64,000 nt of DNA, taken from Paracoccus yibinensis. Lineage in GTDB: Bacteria > Pseudomonadota > Alphaproteobacteria > Rhodobacterales > Rhodobacteraceae. The stretch's first letter is position 1, and every line of letters begins with the position of its first letter. Location of the stretch: positions 1-64,000 of the forward strand of contig NZ_JAVCWH010000007.1 in the NCBI RefSeq assembly GCF_030846195.1. The letters run 5' to 3'. Position numbers and translations under genes: made by a program. The notes below the pieces were generated by a model, which saw nothing but the letters and a program-made list of their open reading frames with translations, was not told the DNA's origin and did no database searches. This document shows positions 55,309 through 64,000 of the stretch, in pieces.

Positions 55309-55775
55309 CCGATGTGGATGCAACGGACCTGGCGATTCTGCGCATGCTGGCCGCCGACGCCACGCGCAGCGCCGCCGATGTGGGGCGCGCGGTCGGCATC
55401 GGCCAGCCCGCCGCCTGGCGGCGCATCAAGCGGCTGACGGACCAGGGCGTCATCGCGGGGCGGCGGGTGGTGCTGGACCAGGCCGCGCTTGGCTTTGGCG
55501 TCACGGTCTTTCTGGGCATCAAGCTGGCCGCCAAGGGCCGCACCGGCCTTGAAGATTTCGAACGCGCCGTCACCGCCATCCCCGAGGTGCAGCTGGTCCA
55601 GCACGTCCTGGGCCAGTTCGATTATCGCCTGCGCATCACCGCCCGCGACATCTCCGATTTCGAACGGATCCTGCGCCGTCGCATCATGACCCTGCCCGGC
55701 GTGGGCCAGGTCGAGGCGAATGTGATGCTGTCCGAGGAACGGCGCCCGGGGCCATTGGGCGGGGCGGACACCTGA
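55305..55775 (+). CDS. Lrp/AsnC family regulator, second of a tandem pair
   Basis: 156-residue regulator with the same plan: HTH (MTDVDATDLAILRMLAADAT... QPAAWRRIKRLTDQGVI) and RAM domain (FGVTVFLGIKLAAKGRTGLEDFE...VLGQFDYRLRITARD). The start is GTG overlapping the stop of the first regulator (GTGA). Co-translation at this distance suggests the two make a mixed assembly rather than two independent octamers (inference). Confidence 0.88.
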
Positions 55776-55824
55776 AACCTTTCGGCGCCGGGCCTGTTGG
55801 GCAATACCCGGAAGGAGCACCGCC

Positions 55825-56301
55825 ATGAGCTATTCCCGCTTTCTCGGCACCATCGCCGTATCGACCCTCGTGATGTTCATGATGATGTATCTGAACACCT
55901 GGGACATCTCGCATGTCTGGTTCAGCCAGACGCGCGCCTGGATGGCGCTTTACATGGGCGGGGGCATGGCGATCGTCATGCTGGTCGCGATGTGGTCGAT
56001 GTTTCCCGGCCGGGGGCGGAACATTGCCGTCCTTGGGGTTGCGGCCCTGGCCTTTGCCCTGGGCCTGTTCATGGTGCGCAGCCAGGCCACGGTGGACCAG
56101 GTGTCCTGGATGAGGGCGATGATCCCGCATCATTCCATCGCGATCCTGACCAGTTCGCGCGCCGATATCCAGGACCCGCGCGTCCGCGACCTTGCCGACC
56201 AGATCATCGAAACGCAGCGCCGCGAGATCGCCGAGATGGAGGCGCTGATCGCCGACCTGCAGGGCGGCCCTGCGGCGACTGCCGAAGTGGACGGCAGATG
56301 A
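55825..56301 (+). CDS. DUF305 domain membrane protein
   Basis: 158-residue protein. Three hydrophobic segments (about 8-24, 36-58, 66-85) precede a DUF305 helical domain with AMIPHHSIAILTSS and a downstream run IETQRREIAEM. DUF305 proteins are often seen near copper genes, and the His pair may bind metal; no copper gene is nearby here. GGAAGGAG lies before the ATG. Confidence 0.83.
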   Translation: MSYSRFLGTIAVSTLVMFMMMYLNTWDISHVWFSQTRAWMALYMGGGMAIVMLVAMWSMFPGRGRNIAVLGVAALAFALGLFMVRSQATVDQVSWMRAMIPHHSIAILTSSRADIQDPRVRDLADQIIETQRREIAEMEALIADLQGGPAATAEVDGR

Positions 56302-56348
56302 CGGGGATTTGGCTGGCCCGTCCTGCGCCGACAGGCTAAGGCTGTTCC

Positions 56349-57575
56349 ATGCAAAAGATCACGCTTCCCGAACGGCCCGACTGGCGCGACACCGCGCGCG
56401 AGGCGGGATTCACCTTTGCCGACATGCATGGCGAACCCTATTGGGACGAAAGTTCGGCTTACCAGTTCACGCTGCGCCAGATCGAGGATGACATCGAGGA
56501 ACCCTCGACCGACCTGCACGCGATGTGCCGCGACGCCGTGGCCGAGATCGTCACCAGTCAGGAAATGATGGACCGGATGGGCATCCCGCCCCAGCATCGC
56601 GACCTGGTGGCCGACAGTTGGCGCCGCAACGAACCCGAGATCTATGGCCGCCTGGACCTGGCCTATGACGGCAAGGGTCCGGCCAAGCTGCTGGAATACA
56701 ACGCTGATACGCCGACATCGCTTTACGAAAGCGCGGCCTTCCAATGGCAATGGCTGGAAGATCAACTGGCGGCGGGCGTGCTGCCGCAGGGCGCGGACCA
56801 GTTCAACGGCATCCACGAGGCGCTGGTCGAACGCTTCCGCGCGCTGTTCGACCGCAACACCGACATCCACTTCACCGCGATGGCCGACAACCCCGAGGAT
56901 TACGCCACCGTCGAGGCCATGGCCTGGGCCGCGCGCGAAGCCGGGATGGGCGCGCATTACAGCGACCTGGACAAGCTGGGCGTCACCAGACAGGGCCAGT
57001 TCGTCGATGCCGAGGATCGGGTGATCGGCACGCTGTTCAAGCTGTATCCCTGGGAAGACCTGCTGCGCGACGATTACGCGCGCCATATCGCGGGGTCTGG
57101 CTGCCTGTTCCTGGAACCGGCCTGGAAGGCGCTGGTGTCGAACAAGGGCATCCTGCCGGTGCTGTGGCAGATGTTCGAGGGTCATCCCAACCTGCTGCCC
57201 GCCTTTTTCGCCGACGACGTGGCCGACGCGCTTGTCGCCGGGGGCCGCCCGGTTCCTGCCGTGGCCGCGGCCTTCGACAAGGTGGCGGACCAGTTCAAGC
57301 GCGGCCATGTCGTCAAGCCGATCTTTTCGCGCGAAGGCGCGGGCGTCAGCATCGTCGAGGCTGGCGATGTGACCGAGGCGTCCCCAAATACCGATTATGA
57401 CCAGCATCCGCGCATCGTGCAGGCCTATGCACCCTTGCCCGACTTCGACGGCTTCAAGCCGATCGTCGGCGCCTGGATCGTGGGCGACGCCTGCGCGGGC
57501 ATGGGCCTGCGAGAGGACCGGGCGCGCATCACCCAGGATCTGTCGCGCTTCAAGCCGCACTTCATCGCGGACTAA
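56349..57575 (+). CDS. Glutathionylspermidine synthase-like ATP-grasp protein (YgiC-like)
   Basis: 408-residue protein with the preATP-grasp plus ATP-grasp fold of the GSP-synthase family (YgiC/YjfC). LLEYNADTPTSLYE and the late KPIFSREGAGVSIV and PIVGAWIVGDACAGMGLRED blocks are the family's nucleotide/metal and substrate motifs. It lacks the amidase domain of real glutathionylspermidine synthetase, so it probably makes another amide bond. Partner gene ygiB-like follows by 12 bases. Confidence 0.87.
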   Translation: MQKITLPERPDWRDTAREAGFTFADMHGEPYWDESSAYQFTLRQIEDDIEEPSTDLHAMCRDAVAEIVTSQEMMDRMGIPPQHRDLVADSWRRNEPEIYGRLDLAYDGKGPAKLLEYNADTPTSLYESAAFQWQWLEDQLAAGVLPQGADQFNGIHEALVERFRALFDRNTDIHFTAMADNPEDYATVEAMAWAAREAGMGAHYSDLDKLGVTRQGQFVDAEDRVIGTLFKLYPWEDLLRDDYARHIAGSGCLFLEPAWKALVSNKGILPVLWQMFEGHPNLLPAFFADDVADALVAGGRPVPAVAAAFDKVADQFKRGHVVKPIFSREGAGVSIVEAGDVTEASPNTDYDQHPRIVQAYAPLPDFDGFKPIVGAWIVGDACAGMGLREDRARITQDLSRFKPHFIAD

Positions 57576-57587
57576 AGGGGGAAAGAC

Positions 57588-58166
57588 ATGAGGAAACGTT
57601 CCAGAGCCGTTGCCCTGACCATCCTTGGCGCCGCCAGCTTCGCCATTGCCGGCTGCCGCGAGGAACAGGTGGACGCCCAGGCCTTCCCCGACCTGAACGC
57701 CTGCCTTGCCGCGGCGGACGAAGGCGGGCTGTTCACCGCCGACGAATGCCGCCAGTCCTTTGCCGAAGCCGAACAGCTTCATGTCGAATCCGCCCCCCGT
57801 TACGACAGCCTGCAGGTCTGCGAGGAACAGCACGGCGTCGGCAATTGCGGGTCCGAGGACCAGCAGGTCTCGAACGGCGGATCGGGCAGCATCTTCATGC
57901 CGCTTCTGGCGGGTTACCTGATCGGGTCGATGCTGGGGGGCGGCGGGCTGTCGCGGTCCCAGCCGATGTATCGCACCCCCCAGGGCGGCTATACCAATGC
58001 GGCGCGCACCAGCACGTTTTCCAGCAATACGGGCCGCGCCGCGCTGAACAGCAGCCAGTTCGCCCGGCCCGCCGCGACCGTCGGCCAGCCGCCAATGTCG
58101 CGGGCCACGGCGGCGTCGCGCGGGGGCTTTGGTTCAAGCGCGGGCAGCCGCAGCTTTGGCGGTTGA
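57588..58166 (+). CDS. DUF1190 (YgiB-like) lipoprotein
   Basis: 192-residue predicted lipoprotein: signal sequence with lipobox AIAGC at about residue 22. The body has six Cys counted after the lipobox (including NACLAA, DECRQS, QVCEEQHGVGNCGS) and a small hydrophobic part (PLLAGYLIGSMLGGGGL), then a Ser/Gly/Arg-rich tail ending RSFGG. DUF1190 proteins travel with the ATP-grasp gene above; some contexts include PspA or DUF350 genes. Function unknown. Confidence 0.85.
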   Translation: MRKRSRAVALTILGAASFAIAGCREEQVDAQAFPDLNACLAAADEGGLFTADECRQSFAEAEQLHVESAPRYDSLQVCEEQHGVGNCGSEDQQVSNGGSGSIFMPLLAGYLIGSMLGGGGLSRSQPMYRTPQGGYTNAARTSTFSSNTGRAALNSSQFARPAATVGQPPMSRATAASRGGFGSSAGSRSFGG

Positions 58167-58239
58167 CCCCTCGCGGATTTGAGTGAACCTTGACCGGGTC
58201 GGGCGTTCCGCCCTGTTCCCATTGTCCAGGAGTTCCAGC

Positions 58240-59145
58240 ATGTCCCGTCTTGCCCCGCTTGCCGTCACCCTGCTGATGGCGGCGACGCCCCTTGCCGCGC
58301 AGGATATCGTCGTGTCCTCGAAGATCGACACCGAGGGCGGGCTGCTGGGCAACATGATCCTGCTGGCGCTGCAGGACGCCGGTCTGCCGGTGCAGGACCG
58401 GCTGCAACTGGGCGGCACGCCGATCATGCGTGACGCCATCGTGGCGGGCCAGATCGACATCTATCCCGAATACACCGCCAACGGCGCCTTCTTCTTCAAC
58501 GAGGCCGACAGCGAAGTCTGGAAGGATGCGGCCCAGGGCTATGCCCGCGTGGCCGAACTGGACAAGGAACAGAACGACATCGTCTGGCTGACGCCGTCCC
58601 CGGCCAACAACACTTGGGCCATCGCCCTGCGCCAGGATGTGGCCAAGCAGAACGGCCTGGCCACCATGACCCAGATGGGCGAATGGATCGCGGGCGGGGG
58701 TCCGATCAAGCTGGCGGCCTCGACCGAGTTCGTGACCTCGCCCGCAGCCCTGCCGGCCTTCCAGGAGACCTATGGCTTCACCCTGACGCCCGACCAGCTT
58801 GTTCAGCTTGCAGGCGGCGACACGGCGGCGACCATTGCAGCGGCGGCGCAGCAGACCTCGGGCGTGAACGCGGCCATGGTCTATGGCACCGACGGCGCCA
58901 TTGCCGAGGCAGGCCTGGTGGTGATGGAGGACGACAAGGCGGTCCAACCCGTCTATCAGCCCGCGCCCATCGTCCGGGCCGAGGTGCTGCAGGCCCATCC
59001 CCGGATCGCCGAGGTGCTGGAGCCGATCTTCACGTCCCTGACCTTGCAGACGCTTCAGACGCTGAACGGCCGGATCCAGATCGGCGGCGAACCTGCGGCG
59101 GCGGTCGCCGAGGATTACCTGACCCAGGCGGGCTTTCTGGACTGA
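58240..59145 (+). CDS. yehZ: Osmoprotectant ABC transporter substrate-binding protein (OsmF/YehZ-like)
   Basis: 301-residue periplasmic binding protein. Signal peptide MSRLAPLAVTLLMAATPLAAQ; the mature part has the OpuAC-type fold with GGTPIMRDAIVAGQIDIYPEY. AGGAG is 6 bases before the ATG at 58240. It heads a four-gene ABC cluster in the same order as E. coli yehZYXW, whose substrate is glycine betaine with low affinity; choline or related compounds are also possible. Confidence 0.9.
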   Translation: MSRLAPLAVTLLMAATPLAAQDIVVSSKIDTEGGLLGNMILLALQDAGLPVQDRLQLGGTPIMRDAIVAGQIDIYPEYTANGAFFFNEADSEVWKDAAQGYARVAELDKEQNDIVWLTPSPANNTWAIALRQDVAKQNGLATMTQMGEWIAGGGPIKLAASTEFVTSPAALPAFQETYGFTLTPDQLVQLAGGDTAATIAAAAQQTSGVNAAMVYGTDGAIAEAGLVVMEDDKAVQPVYQPAPIVRAEVLQAHPRIAEVLEPIFTSLTLQTLQTLNGRIQIGGEPAAAVAEDYLTQAGFLD

Positions 59146-59148
59146 CCG

Positions 59149-60288
59149 GTGCCCCGGCTGTCGCCCCCCGCCGTCCTGTTCGCCCTGATCGGGCTGGCCG
59201 GACTGGCGCTGCCGCTGGTGCAATTCAAGGCGAACCGGATCGTGGCGGGCGAGGGGGTGGGATTGGCGGACCTGCCCCATGGTCCCTGGGTCTTGCCGGC
59301 GCTGGGCGCCATTCTGGTCCTGGCCTGCCCCGCCCGCTCGCCTGCCGCGGCGCGGCTGGCGTCGGCGGTCGCGGGGCTGGTTGCGGCAACGCTGATGCTG
59401 GGGACTGCGGCGTCCCATCTGCCGCCACCGGGCAACAGCTTGGCACGGGTCGCCCCGGCATCGGGCTTCTGGCTTCTGGCCCTTGCCTTCGGGTTGATGC
59501 TGGCCGATGCGGTGAACCGGCTTCGCCCCTCGCTGGCGCTGCGATGGGTGATGCTGGCGGGGGCAGTGGCGCTGACGGCGGGGATCCTGGTATCCGGCGT
59601 TCTGGATGGCGTATCGGTGATGCGCGAATATGCCACCCGGCGGGACCTGTTCCTGCGCGAGGGGCAGGCCCATCTTGCCCTGGCCTTCGGATCGCTGGGC
59701 CTGGCGCTGCTTGCCGGTATCCCCTTGGGCATCGTGATCTTTCAGGCGCGGCGCTGGCGCGGCCCGGTCCTGGGGGCGCTGAACATCCTGCAGACCATTC
59801 CGTCGCTGGCGCTGTTCGGGATCATGATCCCGGTTCTGGGCTGGGTTGCGGCCACCATTCCCGGCGCGGCGCAGGCGGGCGTATCGGGCATCGGCACCTT
59901 CCCTGCGCTGGTCGCGCTGTTTCTCTATTCGCTGTTGCCGGTGGTGTCGAACACGCTGTCCGGGCTGTCGGGCGTGCCCGCCCCCACTCAAGAGGCTGCG
60001 GTGGGCCTGGGCATGACCCGTGCGCAGGTCATGGCGCAGGTGCTGGTGCCGCTGGCCCTGCCCGTGCTGCTGGCTGCGGTGCGGATCGTGCTGGTCCAGA
60101 ACATCGGCCTTGCGGTCATCGCCGGGCTGATCGGCGGGGGCGGCTTCGGCACCTTCGTCTTCCAGGGATTGAACCAGACCGCGATGGATCTGGTGCTGCT
60201 GGGCGCCTTGCCCACCATTGCCTTGGCGCTGGTGGCGGGAATCGCGCTGGATCTGCTGGTGCAGGGAACGCGCCGGGGGGCGGCATGA
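59149..60288 (+). CDS. yehY: Osmoprotectant ABC transporter permease (YehY-like)
   Basis: 379-residue inner-membrane permease. Extra N-terminal membrane segments (about 5-150) precede the OpuAB-like core with RDLFLREGQAHL, NILQTIPSLALFGIMIPVLG and the EAA loop VGLGMTRAQVMAQVLVPLALPV. The N-terminal extension is a YehY feature. GTG start 3 bases after yehZ; no strong ribosome site, so coupling from yehZ is likely. Confidence 0.88.
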   Translation: MPRLSPPAVLFALIGLAGLALPLVQFKANRIVAGEGVGLADLPHGPWVLPALGAILVLACPARSPAAARLASAVAGLVAATLMLGTAASHLPPPGNSLARVAPASGFWLLALAFGLMLADAVNRLRPSLALRWVMLAGAVALTAGILVSGVLDGVSVMREYATRRDLFLREGQAHLALAFGSLGLALLAGIPLGIVIFQARRWRGPVLGALNILQTIPSLALFGIMIPVLGWVAATIPGAAQAGVSGIGTFPALVALFLYSLLPVVSNTLSGLSGVPAPTQEAAVGLGMTRAQVMAQVLVPLALPVLLAAVRIVLVQNIGLAVIAGLIGGGGFGTFVFQGLNQTAMDLVLLGALPTIALALVAGIALDLLVQGTRRGAA

Positions 60289-61205
60289 TCGAAATCCGGC
60301 ACCTCACGCGGGTCTATGACGGGGTCCCGGTCGTGAACGACGTCAGCCTGACGGTCGAAACTGGGGAACTGGCGGTGCTGGTCGGCACCTCGGGGTCGGG
60401 CAAGACGACGCTGCTGCGGATGATCAACCGGCTGGTCCAGCCGACGTCGGGCCAGGTCCTGGTCGAGGGCGTGGACACCGCCACCCTGCCCGCCCATCTG
60501 CTGCGCCGCCGCATCGGCTATGCCATCCAGGGCCACGGGCTGTTCCCGCACCGCACGGTCGCGCAGAACATCGCCACGGTGCCGCGCCTGCTGGGTTGGC
60601 CGCGTGCGCAGATCGACGCCCGCGTGGACGAGCTGCTGGTCCTGTTCCAGCTGGACCCGGCCACCTTTCGGGACAGGATGCCGCATCAGTTGTCGGGAGG
60701 TCAGGCGCAGCGCGTGGGCGTGGCCCGCGCCCTTGCCGCCAAGCCGGACCTGCTGCTGATGGACGAACCCTTCGGCGCGCTCGACCCGCTGATCCGCGCC
60801 AAGGCCCAGGCGGATCTGCGCGCGATTCAGCGGAGGCTCGGCACGACGCTGATCCTTGTCACCCACGACATGCGAGAGGCCGTGGATCTGGGCGACCGGA
60901 TCGCCGTCATGGACGGGGGGCGGCTGCTGCAATACGACCACCCTGCCCGGATCCTGACCCAGCCGGCCGTGCCCTTCGTCCGCGACCTGATCGGCGCGAC
61001 CGATCGGCCGCTGCGACTGCTGTCGTTGAAGACGGTGGGCGATCTGGCGCAGCCCGGCGATGCGGAAGGCCCCACCATCCCGCCCGAGGCGACCCTGCGC
61101 GATGCCCTTGCCGAATGCCTGTGGAGCGGGCGCACTGCCGTCCCGGTCCAGGGCGGCGGGATCGTGACGCTGGACGCGCTGCGCGCCGAGGCAAGGCCGC
61201 AATGA
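60285..61205 (+). CDS. yehX: Osmoprotectant ABC transporter ATP-binding protein (YehX-like)
   Basis: 306-residue ABC ATPase. Walker A GTSGSGKTT, LSGGQ signature, Walker B LLLMDEPFGALDP, switch His in LVTHDMREAV. The C-terminal 70 residues form a short regulatory part with weak CBS likeness. Starts with ATGA overlap on yehY and ends with ATGA overlap on yehW. Confidence 0.93.
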   Translation: MIEIRHLTRVYDGVPVVNDVSLTVETGELAVLVGTSGSGKTTLLRMINRLVQPTSGQVLVEGVDTATLPAHLLRRRIGYAIQGHGLFPHRTVAQNIATVPRLLGWPRAQIDARVDELLVLFQLDPATFRDRMPHQLSGGQAQRVGVARALAAKPDLLLMDEPFGALDPLIRAKAQADLRAIQRRLGTTLILVTHDMREAVDLGDRIAVMDGGRLLQYDHPARILTQPAVPFVRDLIGATDRPLRLLSLKTVGDLAQPGDAEGPTIPPEATLRDALAECLWSGRTAVPVQGGGIVTLDALRAEARPQ

Positions 61206-61936
61206 CCCGTCGCATCCTGCCGGCCTTGGCAGGCCTGGCGCTGCTGGCATTCTTGATCGCGCCAGGCAGCTTTGCCCCGCTTTTTCAGCCCTTCACCCGC
61301 AACAATGCACCCGCCATCTATACCCAGACCAGCCTGCTGTCGCTGACCCTGTCGCATCTGGCGATCGTGGCCGTGGCGGTCGCGGCCTCGACCATCGCGG
61401 GGCTGGTGCTTGCGATCCTGGTGACGCGCGGCGCGGGGCGCGAATTCCTGCCCCTGGCGCGCACCGTCACCGCCGTGGGCCAGACCTTTCCGCCGGTCGC
61501 GGTGCTGGCGCTGGCGGTGCCGGTGCTGGGCTTTGGAACCGGCCCGACGCTGGTGGCGCTGTTTCTTTACGGGCTGCTGCCGGTATTTGAAAACGCGCTC
61601 GCCGGGCTGTCGGGCCAGCCCGCGCCGGTGGCCGAGGCGGCGCGGGCGATGGGCCTGACGCCCCGCCAGCGGCTGTGGCAGATCGACCTGCCGCTGGCCT
61701 TGCCGCTGCTGCTGGCGGGAATGCGGCTGACGGCCGTGATCTCGCTGGGGACGGCGACCATCGGATCGACGGTGGCGGCGCGCACCCTGGGCGAGGTGAT
61801 CATCGCCGGGCTTTTGTCATCGAACACCGCCTTCGTGCTGCAGGGCGGGATGGTCGTGGGCATCCTGGCGGTGCTGATCCATCACGCGTTCCAGGCGGCC
61901 GAGATTCGGGCCAGGCGGCGGATCGGTCTGGACTAG
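61202..61936 (+). CDS. yehW: Osmoprotectant ABC transporter permease (YehW-like)
   Basis: 244-residue OpuAB-like permease, about six segments. GQTFPPVAVLALAVPVLGFG and the EAA loop ARAMGLTPRQRLWQIDLPLALP are clear. Overlaps yehX by four bases. Last gene of the importer; convergent with glgP. Confidence 0.91.
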   Translation: MTRRILPALAGLALLAFLIAPGSFAPLFQPFTRNNAPAIYTQTSLLSLTLSHLAIVAVAVAASTIAGLVLAILVTRGAGREFLPLARTVTAVGQTFPPVAVLALAVPVLGFGTGPTLVALFLYGLLPVFENALAGLSGQPAPVAEAARAMGLTPRQRLWQIDLPLALPLLLAGMRLTAVISLGTATIGSTVAARTLGEVIIAGLLSSNTAFVLQGGMVVGILAVLIHHAFQAAEIRARRRIGLD

Positions 61937-61956
61937 CCCCCAGGCACGGCCGCAGG

Positions 61957-61984
61957 CCCAGGAACGCCGGACGAGGTTCCTGGG
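61957..61984. terminator. Hairpin between yehW and glgP
   Basis: CCCAGGAAC and GTTCCTGGG form a perfect 9-bp stem with a 10-base loop in the 116-base convergent spacer. There is no T-run, so it is only a candidate transcription stop. Confidence 0.5.
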
Positions 61985-62052
61985 ACGACATCATTCCGGT
62001 TGGCCGTCGGAAAACGCGATGCGCTTCCAGCTTCTGCCGCCCGGCCGCCTGC

Positions 62053-64000
62053 CTAGATCGCCACCGGCAGCACATTCCAGATGTCGGCCATGTATCCCCG
62101 GATCGTGCGGTCGGATGAAAAGAAACCCGACCGCGCGATGTTCAGGCAAGCCATCCGGTCCCAGGTTCCGCTGTCGCGATAGGCGGCGTCGATGCGGCGT
62201 TGCATGGCGAAGTAATCGTCGAAATCGCTGGCAACCAGGAAGGGGTCGTCGTTCCAGGTCCGGTCCAGCAGGCTGTAATAGGACTCGGCCCGGCCGAACC
62301 GGCCTTCCGATATCAGATGCAGCGCATCCTTCAGGTCCTGGCTTCTTTCGATGGCGCGGCGGGCATGGCCGGGGGTCGCAGCCTCTTGCGCGGCTTCGTC
62401 CGTCCTCAGGCCGAACAGGAAGAAGTTCTCAGGCCCGACCAGGTCGCGGATTTCCACATTCGCGCCGTCCAGGGTGCCGATGGTCAGCGCGCCGTTCATG
62501 GTGAACTTCATGTTGCCGGTGCCCGAGGCCTCTTTCCCCGCCGTGCTGATCTGTTCGGACAGATCGGCCGCCGGGATCAGATCCTCGGCCATCGAGACGT
62601 TGTAGTTCGGCGGATAGGCGATCTGCAGATAGCGCCGGGTCACCGGGTCGTTGTTGATGGTTGCCGCCACGTCGTTGATCAGGTGGATGACCGACTTGGC
62701 CAGCCAGTATCCCGGCGCGGCCTTGCCGCCGAAGATCTTGACCCGAGGCGTCCAGTCGCCGTTCGGATCGTCATGGATCCGCTTCCACAGGGCAATGGCT
62801 TCCAGGATGTTCAGAAGCTGGCGCTTGTATTCGTGGATGCGCTTGACCTGGATGTCGAAGATCGCATCCGGGTCGGCCTTGACGCCCAGATCCGCCAGCA
62901 GACCGTCGGCAAGCCAGACCTTATTGGCGCGCTTGACCTGGCCCAGGGCCTCGCGGAAGGCGCCATCCTGGGCATGGGGTTCAAGCCCGCGCAACTGCTC
63001 CAGGTCGGTGGTCCAGCCGTCACCGATCGTGTCGTCCAGAAGCCGGGCCAGGCCGGGGTTCGACATGCGCAACCAGCGACGCGGGGTGACGCCGTTGGTC
63101 TGGTTCACGATGCGGTCGGGGTGCAGGCGGTGCAGGTCGGCAAAGACCGTGTCCTTGACCAGATCGGTATGCAGCGCCGACACGCCGTTCACCTTGCCCG
63201 CCATGATGAAGGCCAGTTCGCCCATCCGCACCTGATCGTGCTGGACGATGCCGACATGGGCAGGCCGTCCGGTGGAGGCACGGTGGTCGTCGTCGATCAT
63301 CTGGATGATCTGCATGTGGCGCGGCAGCACGCCGCCCAGCAGCCAGGTGGACCAGCGTTCCAGTGCCTCGGGCATGAGGGTGTGGTTGGTATAGTTCAGC
63401 GTTCCGCGCGCCAGATCCTGCGCCTCGCCGAAGGGCAGGCCGTGGTCGTCCATCAGGATGCGGATCAGCTCCGGTCCGGCGATCGCGGGATGGGTGTCGT
63501 TCAGCTGCATCGCGACCTTGTCGGGCAGCAGCCGCAGATCGCCATGTTCCTGCATGAAGCGCCGCAGGATGTCCTGCAAGGACGCCGAGGTCAGGAAATA
63601 TTCCTGCTTCAGCCGCAGTTCCTTGCCCGCGTCGGTCGTGTCGTCGGGATAAAGCACGCGCGACAGGGTGCGCGCCAGCGCCTCGGGTTCCGCCGCCGCC
63701 GTGTGGTCGCCCGCGTTGAAGCGGTGCAGGTCCAGAAGCGTGGTCGGATGCGCCCCCCACAGGCGCAGCGTGTTGGCCCAGGTGCCGCCCCATCCCACGA
63801 CCGGCGTGTCATAGGCACGTGCGATCACGCTTTCGCCTGGATGCCAGACGGCGCGGCCATCCACGATTTCGACATGGCCCTTGAAGCCGACCGTATAGCT
63901 GTAGTCGATCTTGACGAATTCCCAGGGGTGGGGCTGGTTCAGCCAATCCTCGGGCGTTTCGACCTGCTGGCCGCCTTCGAACCGCTGCCGGAACAGCCCG
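62053..64000 (-). CDS. glgP: Glycogen phosphorylase (5' end outside window)
   Basis: 648 residues visible of an enzyme that releases glucose-1-phosphate from glycogen. The frame stays open to the window edge, continuing through GLFRQRFEGGQQ, so the roughly 150 N-terminal residues usual for the family are missing only because the sequence stops. The PLP site motif GTGNMKFTMNGALTIGTLDG is intact, and DTPVVGWGG and QLNDTHPAIAGPEL match the family. Ends PVAI at 62053. Confidence 0.95.
   Translation of the reverse strand, partial: GLFRQRFEGGQQVETPEDWLNQPHPWEFVKIDYSYTVGFKGHVEIVDGRAVWHPGESVIARAYDTPVVGWGGTWANTLRLWGAHPTTLLDLHRFNAGDHTAAAEPEALARTLSRVLYPDDTTDAGKELRLKQEYFLTSASLQDILRRFMQEHGDLRLLPDKVAMQLNDTHPAIAGPELIRILMDDHGLPFGEAQDLARGTLNYTNHTLMPEALERWSTWLLGGVLPRHMQIIQMIDDDHRASTGRPAHVGIVQHDQVRMGELAFIMAGKVNGVSALHTDLVKDTVFADLHRLHPDRIVNQTNGVTPRRWLRMSNPGLARLLDDTIGDGWTTDLEQLRGLEPHAQDGAFREALGQVKRANKVWLADGLLADLGVKADPDAIFDIQVKRIHEYKRQLLNILEAIALWKRIHDDPNGDWTPRVKIFGGKAAPGYWLAKSVIHLINDVAATINNDPVTRRYLQIAYPPNYNVSMAEDLIPAADLSEQISTAGKEASGTGNMKFTMNGALTIGTLDGANVEIRDLVGPENFFLFGLRTDEAAQEAATPGHARRAIERSQDLKDALHLISEGRFGRAESYYSLLDRTWNDDPFLVASDFDDYFAMQRRIDAAYRDSGTWDRMACLNIARSGFFSSDRTIRGYMADIWNVLPVAI

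Noticed and set aside
57895..59991. 698-codon minus-strand frame
   Set aside because: Antisense to ygiB-like, yehZ and yehY genes, all with clear family motifs and ribosome sites; low-complexity Arg/Gln/Gly content.

Overview
The window is a GC-rich, gene-dense stretch of bacterial chromosome that reads as an alphaproteobacterium of the Rhodobacterales, most likely Paracoccus or a close relative. This is inferred from the divergent fnrL(fnrP)/hemN pair, an FNR-box-preceded cytochrome c peroxidase gene, ornithine-lipid acyltransferase OlsB, a DUF4167 protein, a two-domain core-2 branching glycosyltransferase beside a sulfotransferase, and a dispersed hairpin repeat of a kind I associate with this group. 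There are 66 protein genes, one of them cut by the window edge. I see no tRNA, rRNA, CRISPR array, prophage or insertion sequence, and no gene-free gap longer than 300 bases.

Layout. 0.1-2.3 kb: oxygen regulator and anaerobic haem synthesis (fnrL, hemN). 2.3-8.3 kb: zinc exporter, polA, a CHCC zinc-finger protein, an orphan ABC ATPase, a GFA-fold protein and a HIT protein. 8.3-10.8 kb: a surface-polysaccharide pair (GT14 branching enzyme, sulfotransferase). 10.8-16.2 kb: dps, the fatty-acid genes acpP, fabG and fabD, kup and ndk. 16.3-18.2 kb: AI-2E transporter and olsB. 18.3-29.9 kb: a complete urea module, urease ureDAJBCEFG followed by the urea importer urtABCDE. 30-32.3 kb: a UPF0114 membrane protein and a PepSY/DUF2946-like pair. 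32.3-42.3 kb: holC and pepA, divergent from lptF-lptG-lptD-surA-pdxA-rsmA, an outer-membrane biogenesis and maintenance cluster. 42.3-46.3 kb: DUF4167 protein, prmC-prfA, agmatinase. 46.5-50.1 kb: cytochrome c peroxidase, ribosomal genes rpsF-rpsR-rplI, a homocysteine methyltransferase. 50.2-53.6 kb: VPLPA-CTERM protein, DUF983, PA0069-type radical SAM protein, YghU-type GST. 53.7-55.8 kb: ilvC divergent from two overlapping Lrp/AsnC genes. 55.8-58.2 kb: DUF305, YgiC-like ATP-grasp and YgiB-like lipoprotein. 58.2-61.9 kb: a YehZYXW-type osmoprotectant importer. 62-64 kb: glgP, 5' end outside the window.

How parts work together. Three sites resembling the FNR box (near 850, 31880 and 46427) suggest part of the window is tied to oxygen limitation through the FnrL encoded here. 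The urea module couples uptake, hydrolysis and nickel handling. The lpt/surA genes and the polysaccharide pair all serve the envelope. Six copies of one hairpin repeat sit at gene boundaries, including inside the fab cluster, and may act as terminators or mRNA stabilisers.

I did not find a clearly new defence or biosynthetic system. The best leads are the two-domain branching transferase with its sulfotransferase partner, the ygiB/ygiC pair next to DUF305, the tandem AsnC regulators opposite ilvC, the probable leaderless FNR-driven hemN, and the compound inverted repeat at 53.57-53.69 kb.
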